NCBI RefSeq assembly: GCF_025263565.1
Contig: NZ_CP079865.1
Coordinates: 1,860,001-1,924,000 of the forward strand
DNA: 64,000 bases
Reading direction: 5' to 3'
Origin: Mycobacterium sp. SMC-8
GTDB lineage: Bacteria; Actinomycetota; Actinomycetes; Mycobacteriales; Mycobacteriaceae
How positions within the stretch are numbered: position 1 is the stretch's first letter; each line of letters begins with the position of its first letter. Positions 25,516 through 32,990 of this stretch are shown here, piece by piece. The notes under the pieces were generated by a model, which had not been told where the DNA came from, made no database searches, and saw nothing but the letters and a program-made list of their open reading frames with translations. The position numbers and the translations under genes were made by a program.

Positions 25516-26028
25516 CTACTGTGCCAGGGCGGCTGGGTCGAATCCTTCGACCCAGTACTCCGGGGTGATGATCGGAAGTCCGAGTTCCTGCAGCACCGGT
25601 GTGTCGTTCCAGTAGGTGGTCTCGCGTGCGATCTTGCCGTCGGCGTCCAATTGATGCCAGGTGATCCCCCTGGTGGTCAGCGTCTTTCCGTCGGTCGGCA
25701 CACCGCGGAAGGTGGCCAGTCCTTCACCGGTCCAGTCCCAGAGGATGACCACGGCGGGATTCCCGTTCACGCCGGCCAATTGGAATGCCTCGTTGGCCGT
25801 GAAGGTGTGGACCCCGACGCCATTGTCCGGGTTCTTGTTGGCGAACGGTGCGAGCCGCGGCTGCAGCTCGTCCTTCGTGATCGCGGTGTCGATCACGTGG
25901 TCGGAGTCCATGTGGTCGTCGTAGACCAGGTCGTCGGCGTACAGTGCGACCGCGGCATCGGTGTCGTTACCGAGCGCATCTGCCCAACGGGCGGCGTGCT
26001 GGGCGGCCATCGTGGTGTCGAGTGTCAT
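25516..26028 (-). CDS. SnoaL-like (NTF2-fold) protein 1
   Basis: A 170-residue single-domain protein of the SnoaL/ester cyclase NTF2-like group. It has the helix HAARWADALGNDTDAAVALYADDLVYDD and the strand RGITWHQLDADGKIARETTYWN. Such proteins act as small hydrolases, cyclases, isomerases or binding proteins on hydrophobic substrates. It is 13 bp from a close paralogue upstream and 15 bp from FadD downstream. Reaction unknown. Confidence 0.78.
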   Translation of the reverse strand: MTLDTTMAAQHAARWADALGNDTDAAVALYADDLVYDDHMDSDHVIDTAITKDELQPRLAPFANKNPDNGVGVHTFTANEAFQLAGVNGNPAVVILWDWTGEGLATFRGVPTDGKTLTTRGITWHQLDADGKIARETTYWNDTPVLQELGLPIITPEYWVEGFDPAALAQ

Positions 26029-26041
26029 GTCGGTGTCCCTT

Positions 26042-26494
26042 TCAGACCAGCGCCGGTGCCTTGGCGACCGCGGAGGGATCGACGGGCAACCCCAGGTCCC
26101 GGACCGCGGTGCTCACATCCCAGAAGCTTTCTTCGCGTTTGATGCGGCCGTCGGTGTCGTAGATGTGGAAGGTGATGCCCCGCGTGCCCGGTACCTTGCC
26201 GTTGGTCGGCACCCCGACGAAGGCCGTGGCGGACGGTGCCTGCCAGGTCCAGCGGTAGATCGCAGCCTTCTCATCACCGACGACCTCGTCGATGCGGAAG
26301 TTGTTGATGCCGATACCGTTTTCGGTGTCGGCATTTGCGTAGGGGGCGAAGACCCGCAGCAGTTCCTCCTTGGAGGTGATCGACTGCCCGAGGATCGGGT
26401 CCTCGAACAGGAAGTCGTCGGCGTACAGCGCGACGACGGCTTCGGGGCTCTCCCGGAAGGCCTTCAGCCATTTGACGGCGAATGTGTGGCTCAT
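26042..26494 (-). CDS. SnoaL-like (NTF2-fold) protein 2
   Basis: A 150-residue paralogue of the next gene, sharing the VALYADDFLFEDPI, FVGVPTNGKVPGTRGITFH and KREESFW segments in the same order. It is the first gene of the minus-strand operon and is transcribed divergently from the acyl-CoA dehydrogenase at 26744. The 250-bp gap between them contains two G/C palindromes (26585-26595, 26667-26682) that probably regulate one or both. The two paralogues may form a heterodimer or act on successive intermediates. Confidence 0.78.
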   Translation of the reverse strand: MSHTFAVKWLKAFRESPEAVVALYADDFLFEDPILGQSITSKEELLRVFAPYANADTENGIGINNFRIDEVVGDEKAAIYRWTWQAPSATAFVGVPTNGKVPGTRGITFHIYDTDGRIKREESFWDVSTAVRDLGLPVDPSAVAKAPALV

Positions 26495-26584
26495 AGACGT
26501 TTCTCCTCGCTGGTCGTGCCGGGCGCTTCCGACGCTATGGAGCGACAGTTGCGCCCTCGACTACCCCGGGGAGGAAACGGACTG

Positions 26585-26682
26585 CCCCATAGGGGGAGAA
26601 GGGGCGGGACACCGTGCCGCCGCGCGGGTTGACCAGTACTGATCTCCTCCGATGGCCGAGCGAGTTACCCCCTGTGAGGGGT
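26585..26682. promoter_or_regulatory. Divergent control region with two G/C palindromes
   Basis: CCCCATAGGGG (26585-26595) and ACCCCCTGTGAGGGGT (26667-26682) lie between the divergent SnoaL-like and acyl-CoA dehydrogenase genes. Similar elements occur before several other genes to 36.1 kb and at 63.3 kb. They look like copies of one operator. A GAF-LuxR protein is a candidate binder, from proximity only. Confidence 0.45.
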
Positions 26683-26743
26683 GTGGTGGGCACTCGTGAC
26701 CGGCAGCATCGGGACGAACCGCAGCACCATCAAGGGAGTGACA

Positions 26744-27994
26744 ATGCTGGAACAGGATTTGACCGACGAGGACTTCGCACCGTACTTCGCCAAGGCGCAG
26801 GAAGTCTCGCAGTTCTTCCGCGAGATCGGGCCCAAGTACGACCAGGAGAACACCTTCGCCTACCCGTCGATCGAGGTCTTCAAGAAGTCGGGTCTGGGGG
26901 CACTGCCGGTCCCGAAGGCTTTCGGGGGTCCCGGCGGCAACATCCTGCAGGTCTCGAAGGTCGTCTCGGAGCTGTCCAAGGGGGACTCGGCGATCACGCT
27001 GGCCTACAACATGCACTACATCATGGTCGGCATCGCCGGGAACCTGATGAGCGAGGAACAGAACAAGTACTGGCTGGGCCGAGTCGCCGACGGTGAATTG
27101 ATGTTCGGCCCGTTCTCCGAGCAGCGGGCGGGCTTCTCCGGGCTGGCCGACATGCAGGCCGTCCCGCAGAAGGACGGCGGATGGAAGCTGTACGGCAAGA
27201 AGACCTGGGGCACGCTGTGCGAGGCCGCCGACATCATCACCACCAACGCCACCGAAACCGATGCCGACGGCAACCTGCCGGACACCTTCGACGGCCGGGT
27301 GGCCGCCGAGAAGCTGTTCATCGGGGACTTCAAGGTCGACGAGAACGGCATCGGTGACGGTATCCGCATCGAGAAGACCTGGGACGCCCTGGGTATGCAT
27401 GCCACCGGTACACAGACGATCGTCTTCGACGGCTACTTCGTCCCGGAGGACGGCTTCGTCTCACCCTGGCGTGCAGGTGCTTTCGGCGTGCTCGAGTGGG
27501 CTTCGCTGTTGTTCGCCAGCATCTACCTGGGTATGCAGCAGCGCATCCTGGAGGAGTCGATCAAGACGCTGTCCAAGAAACACCTGGGCGCGACGTTCGG
27601 TGCGATCGTGGCCGCCGACACCGAGGTCAAAAGCGTCGGGCACATCATCGACGGCATCGGCGACATGGCCTCCCGTGTCGAGTGCAGCCGGCGGGTGCTC
27701 TACCAGACCTGCCAGGACCTGATCGACGGCAAGGACAAGTTGTGGGCGCCCGAACTGAGGTTTCCCTACCTCGGTCTGGCCAAGACGTTCGTCGCCGACA
27801 ATGTGATGCACATGTCGCGGCACGCGATGAGCATGGTGGGCGGTCAGTCGTTCCGCAGGGGCGGTATCTTCGAGCGGCTCTACCGGGACTCGGCAGCCTC
27901 GATGTTCCAGCCGCTCAACGCCGATCAGACCCGCACCTACATCGGTCAGTTCCTGCTGGAGTCCGCCGCCGCTCAGAACGGAGCGTCCAGCTGA
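26744..27994 (+). CDS. Acyl-CoA dehydrogenase family protein
   Basis: A 416-residue member of the acyl-CoA dehydrogenase superfamily, diverged from the others in the window. Recognisable parts are DSAITLAYNMHYIMVG, FGPFSEQRAGFSG (flavin region), KTWGTLCEAADIITTNAT and the C-terminal SMVGGQSFRRGGIFERLYRD. It has a short insertion near residue 185. AAGGGAG precedes ATG 26744. The gene diverges from the SnoaL/FadD/aldehyde dehydrogenase operon and is coupled to the following epoxide-hydrolase-like gene. Substrate unknown. Confidence 0.85.
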   Translation: MLEQDLTDEDFAPYFAKAQEVSQFFREIGPKYDQENTFAYPSIEVFKKSGLGALPVPKAFGGPGGNILQVSKVVSELSKGDSAITLAYNMHYIMVGIAGNLMSEEQNKYWLGRVADGELMFGPFSEQRAGFSGLADMQAVPQKDGGWKLYGKKTWGTLCEAADIITTNATETDADGNLPDTFDGRVAAEKLFIGDFKVDENGIGDGIRIEKTWDALGMHATGTQTIVFDGYFVPEDGFVSPWRAGAFGVLEWASLLFASIYLGMQQRILEESIKTLSKKHLGATFGAIVAADTEVKSVGHIIDGIGDMASRVECSRRVLYQTCQDLIDGKDKLWAPELRFPYLGLAKTFVADNVMHMSRHAMSMVGGQSFRRGGIFERLYRDSAASMFQPLNADQTRTYIGQFLLESAAAQNGASS

Positions 27995-28434
27995 GCGCGG
28001 CCGAGTCCCTGGGTGCCGCTCACAGTCCCGAGGACACAGTTTGCGGGTTCTTTCAGCGGTGGGCACTCAGTTTCGACGAGCTGTGCCGGTCGTTTCGCGA
28101 ATTGCTCGGGGATGAGGGGGAGTGGGTGGCCGGGCCGCCGCCGATCCCGGTCACGCACGGTGCACAAGAGGCAGTCGGTCTGCTCGAAGGGTTCCGTGCC
28201 AACTACGACCTGACGACCATCGACGTGGAGCTGCTGCACATCGGCATGTCGAACAAGGTGATCTATACCGAGCGTGTCGACCACCTCATCGACTCGACCG
28301 GGCGACGGTTCATCTCATTGCCGATAGCCGGCATCATGCGTCTTGCCGACAAGCCCGACGACAACGCCGTCGAGCTGGCCTACTGGCGGGACTACTGGGA
28401 CATGCGGGACTTCCTCGACCTGCCCACCGCCTAG
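27991..28434 (+). CDS. Limonene-1,2-epoxide hydrolase-like (NTF2-fold) protein, probable CTG start
   Basis: A protein of about 147 residues resembling the LimA-type epoxide hydrolase/NTF2 group (EAVGLLEGFRANYDLTTIDVEL, VIYTERVDHLIDSTGRRFISLPIAGIM, then a tail with YWRDYWDMRDFL). No ATG, GTG or TTG precedes the conserved region in frame. The best start is CTG at 27991, which overlaps the previous stop (CTGA) and has GGAG 7 nt upstream. Its stop shares the CTAG tetranucleotide with the convergent LLM gene. The active-site Asp-Arg-Asp set was not mapped, so the reaction is uncertain. Confidence 0.62.
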   Translation: MSAAESLGAAHSPEDTVCGFFQRWALSFDELCRSFRELLGDEGEWVAGPPPIPVTHGAQEAVGLLEGFRANYDLTTIDVELLHIGMSNKVIYTERVDHLIDSTGRRFISLPIAGIMRLADKPDDNAVELAYWRDYWDMRDFLDLPTA

Positions 28435-29477
28435 GCTCCTCTCGGCTCACACCGTATCCCCTCGACGATCTCCGCGCGCGTCGCTTCGTCGAGGGGATAC
28501 GGTGTGTAGAGCGTGAATCGGTCGATCAGCCCATCGAAGCGGCGGATGATGTCGCGGCCAACGTCTTTCGGCTCACCGACGACCGCCAAGGTGCCCAGCA
28601 CCTCGTCGTCGATCAGGCCGGTCATGGCGTCCCAATCTCCGGCCTTGGACAGCCGGTGCAGCTCGGTGTGCAGCTCACTCCAGCCGTGCAGATCGAGCAC
28701 CGCGCGGTAGGCCGGGGTGGCTCCGTAGAAGGCGATCTGGTGGCGCACCCGGGCCAGGGCTTCGTTGAAGTTGCGCTCGTCGGCACCGGTGGCGATCAGT
28801 CCCGGATACGACGTGGTGAACTCGCCGCGGGTGCGTCCGGTGGCGGCCAGGCCTTTCTCGACATTCGGCATTGTCACCTCGCGCAGATATCGCGCGGTGG
28901 TAAACCCGTGCACCAGCAGTCCGTCCGACACCTCGGCGGCCACCGAGGTCATCTTCGGGCCCACCGCGGCCACCATCACCCGCGGCGGCCCGAACGGGTT
29001 GGGCTCCGGGCTGAACATCGGCGTCATCAGCGTGTGCTGGTAGTGGTCACCGCGGAAATCGAGCTTGTCACCGGTCTGCCAGCTGTGCCAGATCGCCTGC
29101 AGCGCAGCAATGTACTCACGCATCCTGTCGGCCGGCGCTGACCACGGCATGCTGAACCGGCGGGTAATGTGCGGCTGGATCTGGGATCCGAGCCCGAGCA
29201 CGAGTCGGCCGCGGCTGAACGTGTTGAGGTCGTTGGCCACCGTGGCCATGGTCATCGGGCTACGGGCGAACGCGACGGCCACGGCGGTGCCCAGTTGCAG
29301 CGACGCCGATCTGTCGGCGGCCAGCATCAGTGGCAGGAACGGATCCCGGCTCACCTCGGTCGACCAGATGCCGTCGTAACCAATCCGTTCGGCGGTGGCG
29401 ATCTGGTCGGCGAGCACCGTCAGGTCGGCGCCGCCGGTGCCGTCGATCGATCCGCCGAAGTTTCCGTCCACATGCAT
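28431..29477 (-). CDS. LLM-class oxidoreductase, probably F420-dependent
   Basis: A 348-residue TIM-barrel protein of the bacterial luciferase-like family, in the group usually annotated in mycobacteria as F420-dependent TIGR03617-like oxidoreductases. Cues are AERIGYDGIWSTEVSRDPFL, LQLGTAVAVAFARSPMTMA, GRLVLGLGSQIQPHITRRF and PRVMVAAVGPKMTSVAAEVSDGL. The start ATG 29477 is supported by the conserved N-terminal strand. A G/C palindrome lies 44 bp upstream (29521-29535), and a large perfect inverted repeat lies inside its last 25 codons. Confidence 0.85.
   Translation of the reverse strand: MHVDGNFGGSIDGTGGADLTVLADQIATAERIGYDGIWSTEVSRDPFLPLMLAADRSASLQLGTAVAVAFARSPMTMATVANDLNTFSRGRLVLGLGSQIQPHITRRFSMPWSAPADRMREYIAALQAIWHSWQTGDKLDFRGDHYQHTLMTPMFSPEPNPFGPPRVMVAAVGPKMTSVAAEVSDGLLVHGFTTARYLREVTMPNVEKGLAATGRTRGEFTTSYPGLIATGADERNFNEALARVRHQIAFYGATPAYRAVLDLHGWSELHTELHRLSKAGDWDAMTGLIDDEVLGTLAVVGEPKDVGRDIIRRFDGLIDRFTLYTPYPLDEATRAEIVEGIRCEPRGA
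28448..28506. terminator. Perfect 21-bp inverted repeat between convergent genes
   Basis: The arms at 28448-28468 and 28486-28506 are exactly complementary over 21 bp with a 17-nt loop. The element lies within the 3' end of the LLM gene and starts 14 bp after the stop of the epoxide-hydrolase-like gene. It has no U-tract, so it would act as a strong hairpin rather than a classic intrinsic terminator. It could stop transcription in both directions or protect both 3' ends. Confidence 0.5.
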
Positions 29478-29520
29478 GGAGACAAGTGTGGCAGCGCGAA
29501 CGGACCGGTGCTCCGCTTCA

Positions 29521-29535
29521 CCCCTCCGGGGGGAG
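29521..29535. promoter_or_regulatory. G/C palindrome in the LLM/membrane-protein divergent region
   Basis: CCCCTCCGGGGGGAG, followed by TACCCCC at 29541-29547, lies between the LLM gene and the seven-helix membrane protein gene. It belongs to the recurring CCCC-N-GGGG type described in the findings. Confidence 0.4.
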
Positions 29536-29625
29536 TGAGATACCCCCGATGAGCATGTGGTGCAGGCCACGATCTTCACTAGCGTGCCACTGAGCGCAGC
29601 AGAAACCCACAGCCGAGGAGGACTT

Positions 29626-30462
29626 ATGGGACGCATGCCCATCGAAGTCATGGCACACGAACTGGATCTGCTGTGGCAGAACATCTTCACCTGGGTCAGC
29701 TGGGCCATTGTCGTCGCAATGGTCGTCATCGCCGTCCGGATGGGCGTCAAGCAGCGCACACCGTTCTACCTGATCGCCATCCTGGCCGCCGCAGTGGCGG
29801 CGTACGCGGAACCGCTGTACGACGTGGCGTTCGACCTCTGGTTCTACGACGCTCAAAACGGCGAACCCGGGGCAGGTTACATGCACTTCTCCGCCTTCGG
29901 GGTCGTTCAGCCTGTGTGGACGCACAGCGGCTACGTAATCCTCTATGCCACCGCATGTCTGTACGCGGGGCGGCGGATCTACGAAGGACGGCTCGGGCGG
30001 CGCGGCCTGTTCGTCATCTGGGGGGCAGAGGTGTTGGCCTCGTGTGTGTTCGAGGTGATCGGGACGGGCACCAACGTGTACACCTATTACGGGCCGTACG
30101 TGCTACGGATCTGGAACTATCCGCTCGTCATCGGTGTCCTGGAAGGCACTCAGGTCGTGCTGTTCACGGTGGTGGCGGTGCTGGTCTGGCGCCAGGTGTC
30201 GACGGCGTGGGGACTGCTGAGTCTGTTCGTCGTCTTCCCGATGACCTTCTACGCCGCGAACTTCGGCCTCGGCGCCCCGGTGATCATCGCGATGCACCTC
30301 GACCGCGGGCTCGCAACCTCGGCGGTCATCTGGGCGGCCACCCTCTTCACGATCGGTCTGTGTACGTTCGTCGTCTACGGACTGAGCAGATTCCTGCCAC
30401 AGCCGCTCCCCGCCCCGGCCGATCGTCGTGTGCAGAACGTCGTCGCCGTACCTACGAGTTAA
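29626..30462 (+). CDS. Polytopic membrane protein (about 7 helices), function unknown
   Basis: A 278-residue integral membrane protein with about seven hydrophobic helices. Conserved-looking polar points are AEPLYDVAFDLWFYD, GVVQPVWTHSGYVILY, EVIGTGTNVYTYYGPY and YPLVIGVLEGTQVV. The topology and the EPLYD motif recall proteins loosely annotated as AveC-like in actinobacteria, but I cannot confirm this. GAGGAG precedes the ATG at 29626. Its stop overlaps that of the convergent TetR gene. Clustering with oxidase-like subunits and a P450 suggests a membrane-bound step on a lipid or terpenoid. Confidence 0.6.
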   Translation: MGRMPIEVMAHELDLLWQNIFTWVSWAIVVAMVVIAVRMGVKQRTPFYLIAILAAAVAAYAEPLYDVAFDLWFYDAQNGEPGAGYMHFSAFGVVQPVWTHSGYVILYATACLYAGRRIYEGRLGRRGLFVIWGAEVLASCVFEVIGTGTNVYTYYGPYVLRIWNYPLVIGVLEGTQVVLFTVVAVLVWRQVSTAWGLLSLFVVFPMTFYAANFGLGAPVIIAMHLDRGLATSAVIWAATLFTIGLCTFVVYGLSRFLPQPLPAPADRRVQNVVAVPTS

Positions 30463-31103
30463 CGGTCGAGACCGAGCACGGCGCGTGCAGCATCGGTGAG
30501 CAGCACGCGAAGCCGGTCCTCGGGTAAGCCGGTGTTGTGGAACAGCGGGGACTGGATCGCGCCGATGACGGCGTGTACCACGGTGCGCGCCTCGGCGTCG
30601 GTCAGGTCCACTCGTAATTCGTTCACCAGATGCACCCACTCCTCCAGGTACAGCCGCTGCTTGCGACGCAGACGACGACTGTCCTCCTCGGGCAGGTTGT
30701 TGATCTCGTTGTAGTAGACTTGCGCCAACTCGCGGTCGGCCACGACGAACTCCACCTGACCGGCGATCAGAAGATCCAGAGCCTGGCCGAGGTCGTCGGT
30801 GGCGTTCAGGATTTCCTGCTCGTCGCGCAGCAGTTCGTCGATCACCCGGTCGAACAACGCGACCAGCACGGCAGACTTGCTGTCGAAGTGGCGGTAGACC
30901 CCGGATCCGGTGATGCCGGCGGCGGCGCCGATCTCGGCGATCGAGACAGCGTGAAAACCCTTGCGGGCGACGAGATCTGCAGCCGCGGCCATGATCCGGC
31001 TCTTGCGTTCCGGGTCGCGGGTGCGTGCGTTGGTACGCGCCTCCCCGGGCGCTTCAGCGACGATGATTCTTCCCTCCGATGTGCCTAAAGGTTCATTATG
31101 CAC
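30459..31103 (-). CDS. TetR-family transcription repressor
   Basis: A 214-residue TetR regulator. Its N-terminal helix-turn-helix spans about residues 33-80 (RIMAAAADLVARKGFHAVSI then GITGSGVYRHFDSKSAVLVAL) and a C-terminal ligand domain follows. GTG at 31103 starts it. It is divergent from the oxidase-subunit genes at 31269 and convergent with the membrane protein gene. The usual arrangement is control of the divergent neighbour, with an imperfect palindrome at 31112-31128 as a candidate operator. Confidence 0.88.
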   Translation of the reverse strand: MHNEPLGTSEGRIIVAEAPGEARTNARTRDPERKSRIMAAAADLVARKGFHAVSIAEIGAAAGITGSGVYRHFDSKSAVLVALFDRVIDELLRDEQEILNATDDLGQALDLLIAGQVEFVVADRELAQVYYNEINNLPEEDSRRLRRKQRLYLEEWVHLVNELRVDLTDAEARTVVHAVIGAIQSPLFHNTGLPEDRLRVLLTDAARAVLGLDR

Positions 31104-31111
31104 GGACTATG

Positions 31112-31128
31112 AACATGCAATTCGTGTT
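31112..31128. promoter_or_regulatory. Candidate TetR operator
   Basis: AACATGCAATTCGTGTT is a near-palindrome with arms AACATG and CGTGTT matching at 5 of 6 positions. It lies 9 bp upstream of the TetR start in the divergent region. Only position and symmetry support it. Confidence 0.35.
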
Positions 31129-31211
31129 GTCAAATGTTAATGCCCGATCACTTCGCACTCTCGGGGTGTGACGACCTCGGCCTTATCGACGGGCGCGGCC
31201 GGGTCTGATCT

Positions 31212-31245
31212 TCCCCCTTCGAGACACGGGTTCACCCCCATGGGG
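31212..31245. promoter_or_regulatory. G/C palindromic elements before the oxidase-like genes
   Basis: CCCCCTTCGAG at about 31213-31223 and the palindrome CCCCATGGGG at 31236-31245 lie 24-57 bp upstream of the subunit III-like gene. They resemble the elements found before the LLM, MenB and ferredoxin genes. Confidence 0.35.
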
Positions 31246-31268
31246 TCTGTCCCGACGGCCCGGACAGC

Positions 31269-31922
31269 GTGATGCTGAGACCCGTGGCCGAAGCGGCGGA
31301 GGAGTACGTCGACGATTCCACGCGACCGATGACCGCGCCCGCGTCCCGGCCCCTCGCGATCGGGCGGTTGCCCGGGGTCGACGGTATATGGGCGGTGATC
31401 GGCGCCGACTCGGTGATCTTCGCGGTGCTGTTCGTCAGCTTCATGCTGGACCGCCGCCAACACGTTGCGGTGTTCGAGGCCTCCCGGCAGACGCTCGACA
31501 GCACTCTCGGCGGTATAGACACCCTGATCCTGCTCACCAGCTCGTGGATGGTCGCGTTGGCGATCCAGGCGCTGAAACGCGACGCGATGGGCCGGGTCTC
31601 GCGATATCTGCTCTTCGGAGCGCTCACCGGCCTGCTGTTCATGATTTCCAAGTCGATCGAGTACGCCGAGAAGTTCGGGCACGGCATCACGCCGGCGACC
31701 AACACCTTCTACATGTGGTACTTCACCCTGACCGGAATCCACCTGCTGCACGTCGCGTTGGGTACCGCATTGTTGACCGTCGTCTGGGTGCGGGCCCGAC
31801 GCGGAACCTACCGCAGCGTCAACCGCGCGGTGCCCGAATCCGTGGCGACCTTCTGGCACCTGGTCGACTATCTGTGGATCGTCCTGTTCCCTCTGCTCTA
31901 CCTGATGCGGGCCGGCTCATGA
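31269..31922 (+). CDS. Heme-copper oxidase subunit III-like (NorE-type) membrane protein
   Basis: A 217-residue protein with five predicted membrane helices and the subunit III/NorE signatures IWAVIGADSVIFAVLFVSFMLDRR, SKSIEYAEKFGHGI, FYMWYFTLTGIHLLHV and ATFWHLVDYLWIVLFPLLYL. No catalytic subunit I or copper subunit II is encoded nearby. Start candidates are GTG 31269, ATG 31272 and ATG 31329; none has a strong ribosome site. The following subunit IV-like gene overlaps by 4 bp (ATGA). Confidence 0.8.
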   Translation: MMLRPVAEAAEEYVDDSTRPMTAPASRPLAIGRLPGVDGIWAVIGADSVIFAVLFVSFMLDRRQHVAVFEASRQTLDSTLGGIDTLILLTSSWMVALAIQALKRDAMGRVSRYLLFGALTGLLFMISKSIEYAEKFGHGITPATNTFYMWYFTLTGIHLLHVALGTALLTVVWVRARRGTYRSVNRAVPESVATFWHLVDYLWIVLFPLLYLMRAGS

Positions 31923-32206
31923 CCGTCCTGCGCGAGCGGGCCAGCCGGGTGTGGCTTGTCCTGGTGGTGCTGACCGTACTCACCACGTGGGGCCTGTCCA
32001 AGGACCTCCTCGCCCCGAGCGTCGCGGTGGCCGGGACGTTCCTCGTCGTCGCGATCAAGGTGCGCCTGGTGATGCTGGACTTCATGGAGTTGCGCCACGC
32101 CCCGGTCCGGGTGCGGATCGTCTTCGAGAGCTGGATCGTCGTGATCGTCCTGGCGATCCTCGGCCTGTGGTTCCTTACCCCGGTCGTCAACCCGTCCGTC
32201 GTCTGA
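31919..32206 (+). CDS. Cytochrome oxidase subunit IV-like (NorF-type) small membrane protein
   Basis: A 95-residue protein with three hydrophobic helices. It matches the prokaryotic subunit IV/NorF group (VWLVLVVLTVLTTWGLS, then VAIKVRLVMLDFMELRHAP and VLAILGLWFLTP). ATG 31919 overlaps the stop of the subunit III-like gene, so the two are co-translated and likely form a complex. Its partner oxidase core is not in the window. Confidence 0.75.
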   Translation: MTVLRERASRVWLVLVVLTVLTTWGLSKDLLAPSVAVAGTFLVVAIKVRLVMLDFMELRHAPVRVRIVFESWIVVIVLAILGLWFLTPVVNPSVV

Positions 32207-32216
32207 AACATCCTGA

Positions 32217-32258
32217 CAGAAAGGTGTTCCCGTGTCACAGAGAGGTGTTCCCGTGGCC
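32217..32258 (+). repeat. 21-bp tandem duplication of a ribosome site and GTG start
   Basis: CAGAAAGGTGTTCCCGTG (32217-32234) recurs as CAGAGAGGTGTTCCCGTG (32238-32255), a 21-bp period. Each unit holds AGGTG and a GTG codon, and because 21 is a multiple of three both starts (32232, 32253) are in the same frame for the following gene. Confidence 0.7.
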
Positions 32259-32981
32259 GCAATCGAGAAATCCGGCTCGCTGAGAATCGCGCTGTGGTGC
32301 AACTGGATCTTCGTGGCCCTCACCGCCGTCGGCTGGTTGGGCATCGCGCACTTCTGGGCGCCGGCACGGGCGGACTTGGGCATGGAGGCCACCAGAATCT
32401 GGTTCACCGAGAGCCACCGCTGGGGGGTGATCGTCGGCTGCACCCTGTTCTACATCGCGGCCGGGATTCTCACCCCGGGATCCATCGCGTTCGGCATGAT
32501 GCTGTCCAGGATCGAGGGCCGGCACCCGGTGTGGTCCTTCACCACCGCGGTGTGCGGAGTGTTCATCTCGCTGATCGTGTTCCTGAACTGCTGCGCGTGG
32601 ATCGTGGCCGCCTACCGGCCCGAGTTCGGTGCGGACGTGGTGCAGTCCTGGTACGACTGGGCGTGGTTCGCATTTCTGCTCGGGTGGATCTATCTGGCGG
32701 TCGAGATGGCCGCCAGCGCAGTGGTGGAACTGATGGACGACCGGCCGGCCCCGATGATCCCACGCTGGTTCACCTGGCTGACCCTGTTCGGGGCGGTGTC
32801 CATCTTCACCGCCGCCGGTCCTGCCTTCTTCAAGAGTGGCCCCTTTGCCTACCACGGCCTGCTGGCCTTCTACATGCCCGTCGCGGTGTGGGGCCTATAC
32901 CTCGTGGTGACAACGGGATTCATGCTCAAAGAGCTCAACCGAGATGCCGGCCGGCCGGCGCAGGTGGTCTCGGCGACCTGA
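32232..32981 (+). CDS. Six-helix membrane protein, function unknown
   Basis: A protein of 249 residues (242 from the second start) with about six hydrophobic helices. Noticeable polar motifs are WFTESHRWGVIVGCTLFYIAAG, FLNCCAWIVAAYRPEFG and SWYDWAWFAFLLGWIYLAVEM. I recognise no family. It follows the oxidase subunit III/IV-like pair by 25 bp and precedes a convergent P450. The start region is duplicated, so translation could begin at GTG 32232 or 32253. Confidence 0.62.
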   Translation: MSQRGVPVAAIEKSGSLRIALWCNWIFVALTAVGWLGIAHFWAPARADLGMEATRIWFTESHRWGVIVGCTLFYIAAGILTPGSIAFGMMLSRIEGRHPVWSFTTAVCGVFISLIVFLNCCAWIVAAYRPEFGADVVQSWYDWAWFAFLLGWIYLAVEMAASAVVELMDDRPAPMIPRWFTWLTLFGAVSIFTAAGPAFFKSGPFAYHGLLAFYMPVAVWGLYLVVTTGFMLKELNRDAGRPAQVVSAT

Positions 32982-32990
32982 CGGGCTTTG

